NCBI RefSeq assembly: GCF_040183065.1
Contig: NC_091122.1
Span: 81,911,955 to 81,975,954 of the forward strand
Direction of reading: 5' to 3'
DNA: 64,000 bases
Source: Periplaneta americana
Taxonomy: Eukaryota; Arthropoda; Insecta; Blattodea; Blattidae
Part shown: positions 22,093 to 33,405 of the stretch, piece after piece
How the letters are laid out: every line of letters starts with the position of its first letter
How positions within the stretch are numbered: the first letter of the stretch is position 1
Notes under the pieces: generated by a model
Databases searched by the model: none
What the model was told of the DNA's origin: nothing
Seen by the model: the letters and a program-made list of their open reading frames with translations, nothing else
Translations under genes and position numbers: made by a program

Positions 22093-22123
22093 GTAATGAC
22101 AATTTGGTAACCCTTGTTGAATT

Positions 22124-22788
22124 CGACGGATGCTAGGCAACCGCTCTGTTGATATAGAGTAACAGTTGATATAGAGTTAAATAACCGACTGAAATATGTT
22201 TAAGTTTGGTAAGTTGAATAAATCATTACATAAATTATTGCATAATAAAATATTTATAAGTTATTTTCTATGTAAATACATTTCTATAATTTACACGTGA
22301 AGTTACATATATATTAATTAGTGTCTGAAAACATATAAACACTACACAGTATAACAGCTCTATAATATAAACTATCTAGATAAGTTGAATAACTGTTTTA
22401 ATGGTAATGTTGGTCCACTGTTTGGATTTAAAACCTTATCAGCGAGAAAGTTGGAATCGCTGAATTTGAAGAGCTTGATAGTCAGCGATGCTTCATTGTC
22501 CTAATTGAAACTGGCGTGGCAGCGGGCTCATTAGACAACGAAGGGCGCCAGCAATCGCTACAAGGGACGAAGACATGTCTTCTCCGAGATTCAATCCTCC
22601 ATCGCGAAGTGAAAGGCCAAAAATCATCATGTATACCTCACTCATCTTTTGATGGATACCACTTGTGACTGAAAGAAAGGAGCAATGATAAACTGTCGAT
22701 AAGTTGGTCCGGTAATTTAGTCTGATCTGGGAAATCACTATGGTCATTCAGTCCAGTCCTTTCAATCGATTATTCGGTCAGCTATTCT
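22124..22788. other. No recognisable feature
   Basis: Contains a short direct repeat GTTGATATAGAGT at 22150 and 22169. A minus-strand frame of 84 codons (22493-22747) carries GLSLRDGGLNLGEDM, which I do not recognise. Confidence 0.4.
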
Positions 22789-24545
22789 CAGTCAGTCAGT
22801 CAGTCAGTCAGTCAGTCAGTCAGTCAGTCAGTCAGTCAGTCACCCAGTCAGTCAGTCTGTCAATCCGTTTCAATCTGTTAACTATTGTCAATCAGTCAAT
22901 CAATCAATTTCAGTCTGTTAGCCATTGCCAATCAGTCAGCCCGTTTCAATCTGTCACCTACTGTCAGTCAATCAGTCAATCAGCCCGTTTCAACATGTTA
23001 CCTGTTGCCAGTCAATCAGTCAGTCAGCCCGTTTCAATCTGTCAGCTATTATCAGTGTCAGTCAGTAAACCCATTTCAATCAGCTATTGTTAATCAGTCA
23101 GCACGTTTCAATCAGTCAGCTATATTCAGTCAATCACTTAGTCACCTATATTCCGTCAATCAGTGAGTCAGTCTCTCCAACCTGTCACCTATTGTCAGTC
23201 AGTCAGTCATTCAGTCAGTCAGTCAGTCAGTCAGTCAGTCAGTCAGTCAGTCAGTCAGTCAGTCAGTCAGTCAGTCGGACCGTTTCAATAGTCGACTATT
23301 GTCAATTAGTCAGCTCGTTTCAATTTGTCAGCTATTGTCAGTCAGTTAGTGAGTCCGTTTCAATCTGTAACCTATTATCAGTCAGCCAGTCAACCGTTTC
23401 AATCAATCAGCTATTGTCAGTCAGTCAATCAGTCAGCCCTTTTCAATCTGTCATCTTTGTCACTCAGTCAGTCAACCTGTTTCAATTAATTAGTTATTGT
23501 CAATCCGTCAGTCAGTCAGTCAGTCAGTCAGTCAGTCAGTCAGTCAGCCCGTTTCATTCTGTCATCTTTGTCATTCAATCAGTCAGTCAGCCGTTTCAAT
23601 CAGTCACCTATTGTCAGTCAGTCAATCAATCAGTCAGCCTGTTACAATCTCTCATCTCTGTCATTCAGTCAGTCAGCCCGTTTAAATCAGTCAGCTATTG
23701 TCAGTCTGTCAATCAGTCAGTCAGTCAGTTCGCCCGCCCGTTTGAATCTGTCATATTTGTCAGTCAATCAGTCAGTCAACCCGTTTCAGTCAGTCAGCAG
23801 TCAGCTTTGTCAGTAGGTCAGCACGTTTGAATCTGTCATCTTTGTCAGTCAGTCAGTCAACCTGTTTCAGTCAGTCAGCAGTCAGCTATTGTCAATAGGT
23901 CAGCCCGTTTCAATCTGTCATATTTGTCAGTCAATCAGTCAGTTAACTCGTTTCAGTCAGTCAGCAGTCAGCTGTTGTCAGTAGGTCAGCCCGTTTGAAT
24001 CTGTCACCTACTGTCAGTCAGTCAGTTAATTCGTTTCAATCTGTCAGATATTGTGAAATAATCAGTCAGTAAGCCCGTTTCAATCAGTAAGTCAAATCGT
24101 TTCAATCAGTAAGTCAAATCGTTTCAATCAGTAAGTCAAATCGTTTCAATCTGTCAATCGGTCAGTATGCTCGTTTCAGCCAGCTATTGTCAGTCAATTA
24201 CCCCGTTTCAATCAGTTATTGTCAATCAATCAATCAGTCAGTCAGCCTCTTTCAATCTCTCAACTATTGTCAATCAGCTCTTTTCAATCGGTCAGCTATT
24301 ATCAGTCAGTCAGTCAGTCAATACGCTTCAATCAGTCAGCTATTGTTAATCAGTCAATTCGTTTCAATCTGTTAGCTATTGTCAGTCAGTCAATACGCTT
24401 CAATCATTCAGCTATTGTAAGTCAATCAGTCAAGTGGTTTCAATCTAGCACCTATTTTCAGTCAGCCAATCATTCAGTCAATCAGTTTCAATCTGTCACC
24501 TATTGTAAGCTATTCAGTCAGTCAGTCAATCAATTAGTCAATTAG
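22789..24545. repeat. CAGT-based satellite with higher-order unit
   Basis: Pure (CAGT)n blocks (for example 22789-22842, 23196-23275, 23510-23548) alternate with a recurring segment: CCCGTTTCAATCTGTCA, then CCTATTGTCAGTCAGTCA. Successive copies are about 60-90 bp apart for 1.75 kb. CAGT has no stop in any forward frame, so long Ser-Val-Gln frames appear in all three; they are not genes. It is not a CRISPR array: units vary in length and the spacers are the same repeat. Confidence 0.95.
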
Positions 24546-24680
24546 TCAAATAATCCATCTAAGATTTGCGATAAAATCAACTACCGGGGAATTTTTCGTT
24601 TCTCTTACCTTTTTCTATTAGCATTATTTCATCCTCCGAATATTTGACACTGGTATTCGACAAGCAGTTATCAGATGGCG

Positions 24681-24724
24681 AGTCCACACCTGTGGAGTAA
24701 CGGTTAGAGCGTTTAGCCGCGAAA
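24681..24724 (+). mobile_element. SINE family A, 5' head only
   Basis: GTCCACACCTGTGGAGTAAC + GGTTAGAGCGTTTAGCCGCGAAA equals the tRNA-like start of the SINE complete at 28686-28922. It stops abruptly where the Penelope-like element begins, and the rest of the SINE does not reappear after that element. Confidence 0.75.
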
Positions 24725-24725
24725 A

Positions 24726-26535
24726 TCATTAGAACACCTTAGATACAAAACTGCCAAAATTATTACACAATATATAAATGATCCAAAAATAGATAAATCG
24801 TTACGAAAAGCCAAATTTGAACACAAAAAAAAATTAAAATTGGGAAAGAAATTAAAACAAAATGAAATAATACATGTTAAAGCCGATAAGTCAGACTCTA
24901 TAGTATTAATGAAAAAAGAAGAATAGCCTACGTAAACAAAACTTTAGAATTCATTACCAAAAATCAAATCACGGAATTGAAGGTTGATCCAACTGAGCAG
25001 TACCAAAAACAAATAAAACAGGCTATGAAGTCAGCTCCCGGCATAATATCAACATCAAAATCTTATAAATATATTGATCAAAATCCCAGTGTTCCTGTCT
25101 TAAAAACTGTACCAAAAACTCATAAGCCAACTCTGTCTATGAGACCAATAGTCAATAGTATGCACGCTCCGAACCACAAAATTAATCAATTCCTTTTACA
25201 CTTCCTAAAAAAAGACTTTACCTATTGATAATAAATATACTTTGTCAAATACACAACAACTAATACAACGTTTAAGAAAATTAAAAATCAATAAACAAGA
25301 TAAACTACTTTCCCTTGATATTGAAAATCTTTATACCAACATCCCCGTTGAAGAAACTATTCACATTATTACCACAAAACTATTAGAGCTCAAACTTGAC
25401 CCCATTTTAGTAAAACAACTAGAAAACCTGTTACATACCTCCTTACAACAAAATTATTTCACCTTCAATGAGAAAATATATAAACAGGTTAAAGGTTTAG
25501 CCATGGGTGACCCTTTATCCGGCCTTATAGCAGAAATCTTTCTACAAAATTTAGAAAATAAAAACATCCCCAACATACAAAATCAGCATAACATAAAAAA
25601 TTATTCCCGATATGCAGATGATACCCTAATCATACACAATGGCACATCATCTTCTGATTCTTTACATTAAATTACATCCTAGCCTAAAATTTACTTACGA
25701 GGAAGAAGTACAAAGAACAATCAATTTTCTTGATTTAACTATTAAAGTAAATAAATCCAAACTCACCTACAATATTTACCGAAAAGTTACTTCAGTTGAT
25801 TATACTATACATAAAACTTCTAACCACCCATATTCACAAAAATTATGTAAATTTAGGTATCTCATTGACCGCTTAATAAATATCCCTTTAAGTCAAACAG
25901 CTTATACAAAAGAAAGAAAATACATAATACAACTCGCCACAAACAATGGCTTCAGCAGAAATGCAATTGAAAATTATATCCGAAATAGAATCAAGAAACT
26001 AGGAAATAAAAATAAAAATTTCACCACATTACAACCCATAAACCCAAAAAGAGATATAATTAGATGCCCAATGACATATTTTGGAAAAATTAATAATCAT
26101 TTAACTTCATTTTTTAAAAAAGAAAATATACATATCACTTTCAGAACTAACAACAAAATAAATAGCATCATTCCCAACAAATTGCGTAAAACGAATAAAT
26201 TCTCACAAAGTGGTATTTATCAATTACAATGTAAAAATTGCAATAGAAAATACATAGGACAAACCAAACGAAACTTCCACATTAGATTTAAAGAACATAA
26301 ATCAGATTTCCATAATAACAGGAATAAATCTAAATTTGCTACTCATCTTATTGATTCAGGCCACGAAATTAACAGTATACAAAACACCTTAAAAATTTTA
26401 AAAGTAATAAATAATTCACACCTTATCAATACTGCAGAAGAGTTTTTTATTGTAAAAAATCAAGACCCTAATAATCCATTATTAAATGAGCAAATACCAA
26501 ATTTACGTAATCCCCTATATCACTTAATAAAATAA
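24726..26535 (+). pseudogene. Penelope-like element: reverse transcriptase plus GIY-YIG
   Basis: Three overlapping frames make one protein. The first (about 24745-25228) has VKADKSDSIVLMKKEE and TVPKTHKP...RPIVNS. The second (25242-25670) holds the polymerase core: LSLDIENLYTNIP with the first Asp, GLAMGDPLSGLIAE, and YSRYADDTLII with the catalytic pair. The third (25639-26535) gives FLDLTI..., then the GIY-YIG nuclease: SGIYQLQCKNCNRKYIGQTK, and RFKEHKSDF, THLIDSGHE. Stops lie at 24926 and 25227, with shifts near 25230 and 25660. Such elements prime at nicks or telomeric ends with this nuclease. The first part of the protein is missing. Motifs are otherwise well kept, so it broke rather recently. 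Confidence 0.92.
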
Positions 26536-27250
26536 CATGTTATCGAATAGTCACTCCTGGCATCCCCTCTCAGTTATCTGTCCATACATCATCACTCAGT
26601 CTAAAACATGTAACGTCGGGTGAAACACGCCCCCTTGTCTGGATGCAAACAACTGAACAACTATGTAAGTACAAATATAATAAACCTTTAAGAAACGCTG
26701 ATACCAGCTCTCACAACCTTTTCAAAATTAATAATAACCTATTGACTAAAATATTTTCAGACAACTATGGCATTCACCACGACGAATTAGACTGCGTGCT
26801 CTCCCACCAACAGCATTTGCATCACAGCTTCTCCATCTCTTTTAAATTTATGCATTATATTTAACATTTTAACATAGTTAATATCAAACTGTACAAATTT
26901 AATTTCAATGATACAATCTAATGAGATACTTAGCCTTTAATTGTATAAGGTTAATATCATGCTGTGCCTTCTCCTTGTCTTATATACATACGAAAATCTA
27001 GCATCAGTGTTCAGCTTTACCATGTACAGTTTACCTCAAGAGGCACAAAATTTATATAATTGTAAATGCCAGTACGTGCATTACTTACCATGTTATTAAT
27101 TGCTAGATCAACTTCTCACCTATTTTAAATATTGTTTGCATCTCATGCACCTGAAGATGACGTTTTAAAGTCGAAAATATTAGTGACTTCGTACTAAATA
27201 TTGTGATGTAACAGGTTATCTGACCTCACAAATTGAAAAGTGTATTTGAC
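26536..27250 (+). mobile_element. Probable 3' region of the Penelope-like element
   Basis: AT-rich non-coding sequence follows the stop codon without a visible border. At 27151-27176 CTGAAGATGAC and GTCGAAA flank a short loop, a motif typical of Penelope-like termini that has been related to hammerhead ribozymes. The element end was not located; about 27250 is a guess. Confidence 0.4.
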
Positions 27251-28685
27251 TGAAAATGTATTATTATATATAATTATTAACTTGAATTTCAGTAGCAGAT
27301 TTTCACGAAATATTCAACCTGCCGGAATTTCACTTATCGTCACGTCCACTACTGCTAGCATATTCATCATCATCATCATCATCATCATTATCATCATAAC
27401 GATCAATGTCTCATAATAAAGAAGTAGTAACATCTATCGCTGCAAAGTGATCTACAAGTTTTCTGTATTAGTTTAGAGGTGCATACTTGGATGAATGGCA
27501 ACAAACAAAGTATATCCAGTTAAAAAGTAAAAGCTCCAGATTAATAGGCGACTGGTCCGTCACTAGAAGAAAAATGAGGTCATTGTTATAAACAAGATTT
27601 ATGAATAGGCGTTTGTTAATAGAAGTTTAGCTTATACATACACTATTTGATGGTAAAATTAGACAGAATCTATTTTAAGATAAGTATATTCACTCACTTT
27701 GGCAGGAAAATCTCTTAGCAGGAGGGAAGGAGAGAAGGATGCAATTTCCATCATTTGGCGGTGTAGAGGCGCCGGCGGGGTTGTATTGTCCGTCGGTGTT
27801 CCTAGTCATTAAAGCTCTGTGCATCCTATCTTCATCACTGTAATAATAGGCTGTAATAACATTCAAGACATGTCAAAAGGATGGAAGGAGGAAGAGAGAG
27901 GGAGTTAGAGAGAGGGAAAAAAAGGCAACTTGGTGAATTGTGGTGGCTAATTAGTGTCCTGCTGGATACTGAGTAACGCGATGCCGCGGCTGACTGCCAC
28001 TGAAAGTATCAACCGGTTACTTAAGAGAAAATGCGACGAGAGCCTTTGTTAACTATAGCAACCATTTTAAGCACCGCAGAATGTGTCTCAAGGAAGAAAA
28101 ACAGCTCTTGCTTTACACTTTCAAGTCCGGCGTAGAACTGGCCAGGAAACCTTAAAAAACCTATCATGTTGAGGATTTGATTCAATTTTCAAATAAATGA
28201 AGATAATGAAGAGAAAGAGCGAATACAAAAAATTGGCTTATTTTGTGAACTACAAGGTCTTCAAAAGATGATGTGAAAATATTAAAAATCGCTTGAGCAG
28301 CCTAATGGTTCTACTCGTACGGTTGGCTTTCCGAGAGCCTGAAGAGCTCCCTCTCTTCCTCTGTGGATGCTATAGCGACTAGCTTATCGTATCAGACACC
28401 CTGCAAGCAAAAGTATGCACACGAGTATTTATTTCTGTCAGTATAAGATTCCAACAACCTTGTTTTAATCATTCAATTGGAAATCCTGTATTTTTATTAT
28501 AGACTTAACATTTATTATACTTTATTATTTTTATTAGGCCTATATTTTGATTGCCTATACAGTTAACAACTTGTTGTTTTTATGAACAAACACGTTTCGG
28601 GATAATATATCCCATCTTACAATTAGTGTTCTTATTGATATCATTAGTTACATCGTGTGAAGTCCATGATTTTCAATATCATTAT
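27251..28685. other. No recognisable gene; CAT repeat
   Basis: A CAT microsatellite is at 27363-27390 and a purine-rich patch at 27880-27930. A GC-rich patch (GGCGCCGGCGGGG) lies near 27770. Nothing else is supported. Confidence 0.5.
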
Positions 28686-28922
28686 GGTCCACACATTGGA
28701 GTAACGGTTAGCGCGTCTGGCCGCGAAACCAGGTGGTCCAGATTCGAATCCCGATCGGGGAAAGTTACCTGGGTGAGGTTTTTTTCCGAGATTTTCCCTC
28801 AACCCAATATGAGCAAATGCTGGGTAACTTTCGGTGCTGGACCCTGGACTCTTTCACCGGCATCATCTCATTCAGACGCTAAATAACCTGAGATGTTGAT
28901 ACAGCGTCGTAAAATAACCTAC
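28686..28922 (+). mobile_element. tRNA-derived SINE, family A, full length
   Basis: The head has an A-box region (AGTAACGGTTAGCGCG) and a B box (GATTCGAATCCCGA). The body is GGGGAAAGTTACCTGGGTGA, CAACCCAATATGAGCAAATG, CTGGGTAACTTTCGGTGCTG, and the end CAGACGCTAAATAACCTGAG...CAGCGTCGTAAAATAACC. This is the best copy of seven in the window, so it serves as reference. SINEs use LINE machinery and RNA polymerase III. A 111-codon frame across it has no meaning. Confidence 0.88.
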
Positions 28923-29400
28923 TATAAAAATATCATTGTAACTTACGTTCATGTTAGGTTTACATTATTGAAATTCAGTTTTTATATTCACTTGCTAAAT
29001 AATTACATAGTACAAACTAATTATTTATATGCTGATTCACAAACAACATATTATTCACTTACTTATTCCAAAATGTACTGTAGGCTTATATACACACTTG
29101 TATTCATTTATGTAAAACCCCAATATATACACATTCATATTTACATTAAATAAAATGGTGACATAATAAAATTTTCATTCGCTTATAGAGAGTAAGATTG
29201 TTTAAATTAAAATATTATACAATTTAGCTGACAGTCAGTATATTTATTTGATTATGTTGTGAATTCTAGCGTATTTTGAATGTAGTTTACTTTATGTATG
29301 AATGCCATTCTGCTTTGTAAAATTGTTTCATTTCATTAGACTGATAGACTATTCTACCATTATTGTTTTCTTTTATTGCGATGTTGAGGTAAGAGCAATA
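28923..29400. other. No recognisable feature
   Basis: AT-rich sequence up to the mariner terminus. No coding or RNA signal. Confidence 0.5.
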
Positions 29401-29402
29401 TA

Positions 29403-30706
29403 CGAGGGCTGTTCTTTTCAACATCCGATGGTCCATAAAAAAAGAAAAGTGTAAATAACAAAATGAATTTGTTACCAAAAGTTATGTATAAACATGATTA
29501 CTTTTCGACGTAATCACCGTGAAGATTGAGGCATTTGCCATATCTGTGGACGAGCTTTCCAATCCCCTCTTCATAGAATGTTGCCGCCAGTGAGTTGAGA
29601 TGGGCCTTAGGCCTAACGTTGTTTTGAAGCTCCTCATTAGTCTGAAACCTCTGTCCTTCTGGTCACTTTTTCAGTTCAGGGGAGAGATGGAAGTCGCTGG
29701 GCGCTAAGTCGGGGCTATACGCCCAAACAAACACTTCCCATCGAAATTGCTGAAGAAGCTGTTGGGTTACAGCAGCACTGTGAGGGCGGATGTTGCCATG
29801 AATCACAAGAATTCCAGAAGTCAGCATGCCTCTTCTTTTGTTTTGAATAGCTGTCCGCAGTTTGACAATAAACAGCTGCATTGATTGTAATCCCCGGTTC
29901 TATAAACTCAACAAGCAACACGCCTTTTTGGTCCCAAAATACGGTAGCCAGATCTTCTTGTTGTTGAAGGTTTGTTTGAACTTTTTCAGTTTTTTTGGTG
30001 AGTTTGAGTGCATCCATTGTTGTGACTGTTGTTTTGTTTCGGGGGTCATATATTGAATCCAGGTCTCATCTCCAGTCGCAATTGATTTCAAAAACTTCAT
30101 TTTCAGTCTCATAACGGATGAGGAACGTCAGCACTGATGCCATTCGGCGACCTTTGTGGTCATCTTTAGAAACCATCGAGCGCACAGTTTTTTGTAGCGT
30201 AGGTGTTCTGTTACGATCGTGTAAACACATGATCTTAAAACATCAGGAAATTCCACACACAACTCACTTATGGTAAACCTTCGTTTCTCTCGACTTACTT
30301 GGTTATCTCGTTGAACAATGTCTTCTGTTGCGACAGACTTGTGTCCTTGCCTCCTTTCATCGTGAACATCGGTTCGGTCTTCTTTAAATTTCCTACACCA
30401 TTCACGCACAACACCATCACTCACAAAGTTTTCACCGTACACTCGGCTCTTTCTTCAATGAATTTCCGCCACACTATTCCCTTCTACTTGAAGAAATCGA
30501 TTTATCCTACGCAACTCACACTTGGCGGGAAAATCAATCGCAGTAGCCATGTTTACGTGGATGCAACCCAGCTCAAAATGGCGTAATGATGTTGGAAGTG
30601 GCAGAGGTTATATTGGAGGAGATGCGCAATTGCCCTCCGAGCATCCCCACCTCCTCGATTGGTTGTTTACCGGCACGATCGGAGGTTGAAAAAAAAACAG
30701 CCTCCG
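29403..30706 (-). mobile_element. Full-length mariner element
   Basis: The ends CGAGGGCTGTTCTTTTCAAC and (reverse complement) CGGAGGCTGTTTTTTTTTCA are inverted repeats of about 28 bp, each bordered by TA (29401-29402, 30707-30708), the mariner target. The length of 1304 bp is the normal mariner size. The transposase lies on the minus strand and is broken. Confidence 0.9.
29660..30552 (-). pseudogene. mariner transposase, broken
   Basis: It starts MATAIDFPAKCELRRINRFL at 30552 and meets a stop after SVAEIH. It goes on with VREWCRKFKEDRTDVHDERR, RRFTISELCVEFPDV and CARWFLKM to a stop near 30128. In shifted frames follow ATGDETWIQYMTPETKQQS with the first catalytic Asp, then HGNIRPHSA, where the second catalytic Asp is replaced by Gly, and WAYSPDLAPSDFHL with the third. 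At least one stop and two frameshifts are present. The protein would normally bind the TIRs and move the element; here the active site is also lost. Confidence 0.9.
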
Positions 30707-30708
30707 TA

Positions 30709-31421
30709 TATTGTACTGTATATTCAAAAATTTCTTGAAAACTGTACAATTTTTTATAAATCAGTAGTGTTAATCTGTCTATGTCTATCAATTTTTTTTT
30801 ATTTGTAGAGTTACTGTAAATCTATTTTAAATAAAAATTAATGCTGTATGCTACTTTAAGTGTCACTAATTTTTATGCAATGTACAACTGTGTACATGCG
30901 TGAATTGGCAAAAATAAGCCTGTTTCGATTGTCACTCAAATAAGGAAATATTCTTTCGAAATTACAACATGTTATTGGAGCAACATTTTGAAATACGGTA
31001 CGCAATATTTATTTAATATTGTTGTGTATTATTTTGTGCCTCTTCAGTATTTCATTCATATTACACTTCATAGAGTTTCGAATATGCAGATTTTTTTTCA
31101 AGAACAATCTTCAGTTTTGGTTGAAACCTTTCATTGCTATCAACAGTTGACCGTAGTCTATAGAATTTAACACGGGAGTAAGTATTGCGTGAAAGTGGTT
31201 GTTGAAGTCGGCAATTTTCTAGAATATACTTTCAAATGATGTGTTTAAAATGTGGACTTTCAAGTTTATGGACAGGAATATTCGCACATATCAGCAACAA
31301 ACACAGGTCATAATAAAAAGTAGACTGATCCGAAATCGAATCACTAAGCAATTTCATATTGTATGGCTAATGTGTCTTTTAGAGTCACAATATTTCCATA
31401 AAATACAACGGTTTTCTTAAT
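30709..31421. other. No recognisable feature
   Basis: AT-rich sequence with no motif I can name. Confidence 0.5.
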
Positions 31422-31656
31422 TGGTTATTTTACGACGATATGGTTATCTAGCGTCTAAGTGAGCTGAAGGTGATAATGCCGGCGAAATGAGTCCAGTGTC
31501 CAGCGCCGAAAGTTACCCAGCATTTTCTCTTAAAGGGTTGAGGGAAAAGCTCGGAAAAACCTCAACCAGGTAACTTGTCCTAACCAGGTCTTAAACCAGG
31601 GCTTACTGGTTTTACAATCAGATATGTTAACCGCTACTCAACAGCGGTGTACATGA
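31422..31656 (-). mobile_element. SINE family A copy
   Basis: On the minus strand the order matches the reference copy: head near 31656, CTGGTTAGGACAAGTTACCT, TGGTTGAGGTTTTTCCGAGC, and the end CTTAGACGCTAGATAACC followed by ATCGTCGTAAAATAACC near 31430. Divergence is higher than in the 28.7-kb copy, and the B box is damaged. Confidence 0.85.
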
Positions 31657-32924
31657 CGCTTATTAACTTTTATGGCTAACTTACATCGTAATATATTGTC
31701 GTCTTTGACTGAACAACAATTAATCATCTTCGAACTCTGTTACAAAAACAGGCAAAGTTGTAGATTTTATAGGCAGCATATTAATACACATTCACAAACT
31801 TCACTAGATCACAATTGAAGTCCTGACGAAAGAGTTACTTTGTAAACAGAAAATAGGCATGCTGTCGCTAATCGCGTTCCAATATCGAAATTATGATGAT
31901 TCCGCTCCCCCTTGGTGGTGAAACATGTTTAATCAGTCGGCAAGGATTGATAAGTACTAAAATTTCTAGTAATTAATTAGTAGACACAAACTAGATAAAA
32001 AGTCACAGTCAAATTGACATTTCAGTGCCTGTAATACCCTTAATTAAAATAGAGAAAATATTAAAGCAAAGTGCTCGAAACCGCAGTAATATCTTGAAAA
32101 CTGTCACTTTTAAGGTTTGAAAATATTAGATCGTTCTAATAAATCTGACCACGATAATAGAGAAATAAATTAAACCTACTGCTTAATACTCGCCACGGTT
32201 GTTAACACATTTCTCCCACTGTAGGAGAGATTGGTCCACAATGGGACATGTTCTACAATGAGACATTCCCTATAAAATATGAATGGTTTAGCCGACAAGT
32301 GTCTCACACTTATGGCAGCCTACATGAACTACTAGGCAATAGTTTTCAAGATATCGAATCGATCACCTTCGACAGCAAACATTTCGCCATTTTTCAGTGC
32401 GTATGTAAATTTTTTACCTCAGCAATTGAAGTGTCTAATTGTCTGTTCAGTCAGGTAAGAAAAATGTGATTTATTGCAGGTCAAGTACATATTCATTTAC
32501 TACAAATTACTGTAATTAGAAGCACCTAACTTGTCTTAGGAAGTTTACTACGACCTGTTACATTGTAAGAAGTAATATAGGACAGAGTGAGACTACTAAA
32601 TTTATTGATGTCTCATTGTGGACCACATTAATACGATAAAACTATGTATTATTATGTATTTGATGTTTCAGAAATGGCTAAAAATCGTAAAATTAAAATA
32701 AATAAAGGTCCTTGACAGTCGGAAGTATGAAATATGCTGTAAAACTTGTTCTAGAAAAAAAACATCAGCGTTCATAGGGTAGCAGTTAGATGTGATTGTC
32801 ATTCCAGACACAGGCATGCTATCTTAAGAAGACTCTCATAAAAACAACAGCTGGAAAGGAGATAGAGAAAGAATTAAAACAGGAAAAGAAGAATGGAATG
32901 AAGAAGAAAAAAAGTTACACAGAA

Positions 32925-33319
32925 GATGTCTGATCCCTTTGAAGTGATAGATGTAGCAAATTCTGATCACTCATCTTCTGGAAGTGACTTCGAAGTTGAA
33001 CATCCTCTGTTTACAATGGACCAACAACCCAAGAAGCAGATTTGAATGACTTTGTTCTTGTAAAATTTCGAGTTAAACGAAAAATTTATTTTATGTTGGA
33101 AAAGTGCTCTCTCGTAGCAATAAGAATTACAATGTTTCGTTTCCAAAGAGAAGTGCTAAAATAGGGAACAATTTCATTTTTCCAGAAGTGCCAGAAGTGG
33201 TTAATAAAACTGAAATTACATTGATTTTGCCAAAGCCACCAACTTGTGGTCAGACAAAAAGGCAGCGTCGAGTGCTGGTAACATTCAATGACTCCCTGAC
33301 ACATAACCAGACTATGTAG
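32925..33319 (+). pseudogene. Tigger-like transposase, C-terminal tail
   Basis: An acidic stretch (SDPFEVIDVANSDHSSSGSD) is followed after a stop and shift by LNDFVLVKFRVKRKIYF-like sequence. Then, in the frame 33104-33319, come LSRSNKNYNVSFPKRSAKIG and NNFIFPEVPEVVNKTEITLI. This layout (acidic linker, then a small beta-rich end domain with FVLVKF) is common at the C-terminus of insect Tigger transposases. The HTH and DDE parts are absent. Confidence 0.65.
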
Positions 33320-33350
33320 CCTATATATACTCATCTGATGTTTGTAGAAG

Positions 33351-33355
<5 letters not shown>

Positions 33356-33401
<46 letters not shown>
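33356..33401. repeat. AT dinucleotide repeat
   Basis: About 23 AT units inside the Tigger element, just after the transposase tail. Confidence 0.95.

Positions 33402-33405
<4 letters not shown>

Larger units (their letters stand above)
15071..22115 (+). mobile_element. hAT transposon enlarged to 7 kb by nested insertions
   Basis: The left end TAGGGTTACCAGAT and the reverse complement of the right end AAGGGTTACCAAAT form short inverted repeats. They are flanked by GTTGAATG (15063-15070) and GTTGAATT (22116-22123), an 8-bp target duplication with one mismatch, the size hAT elements make. Inside are about 1.1 kb of 5' leader, a hAT transposase reading frame with N-terminal finger and C-terminal dimerisation domain, and three insertions: 16266-18995, 19690-19871 and 21154-22092. 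Without these (about 3.85 kb) the element would be about 3.2 kb, normal for hAT. The transposase has stops and shifts, so it cannot act. Confidence 0.85.

Noticed and set aside
22740-24545. Plus-strand frames up to 247 codons rich in Ser, Val and Gln
   Set aside because: CAGT repeats contain no stop in the plus frames, so open frames are expected. No non-repeat domain is attached.
22789-24545. CRISPR-like alternation of repeat and spacer
   Set aside because: Unit lengths vary, the spacers are themselves tetramer repeats, there are no cas genes, and the DNA is eukaryotic.
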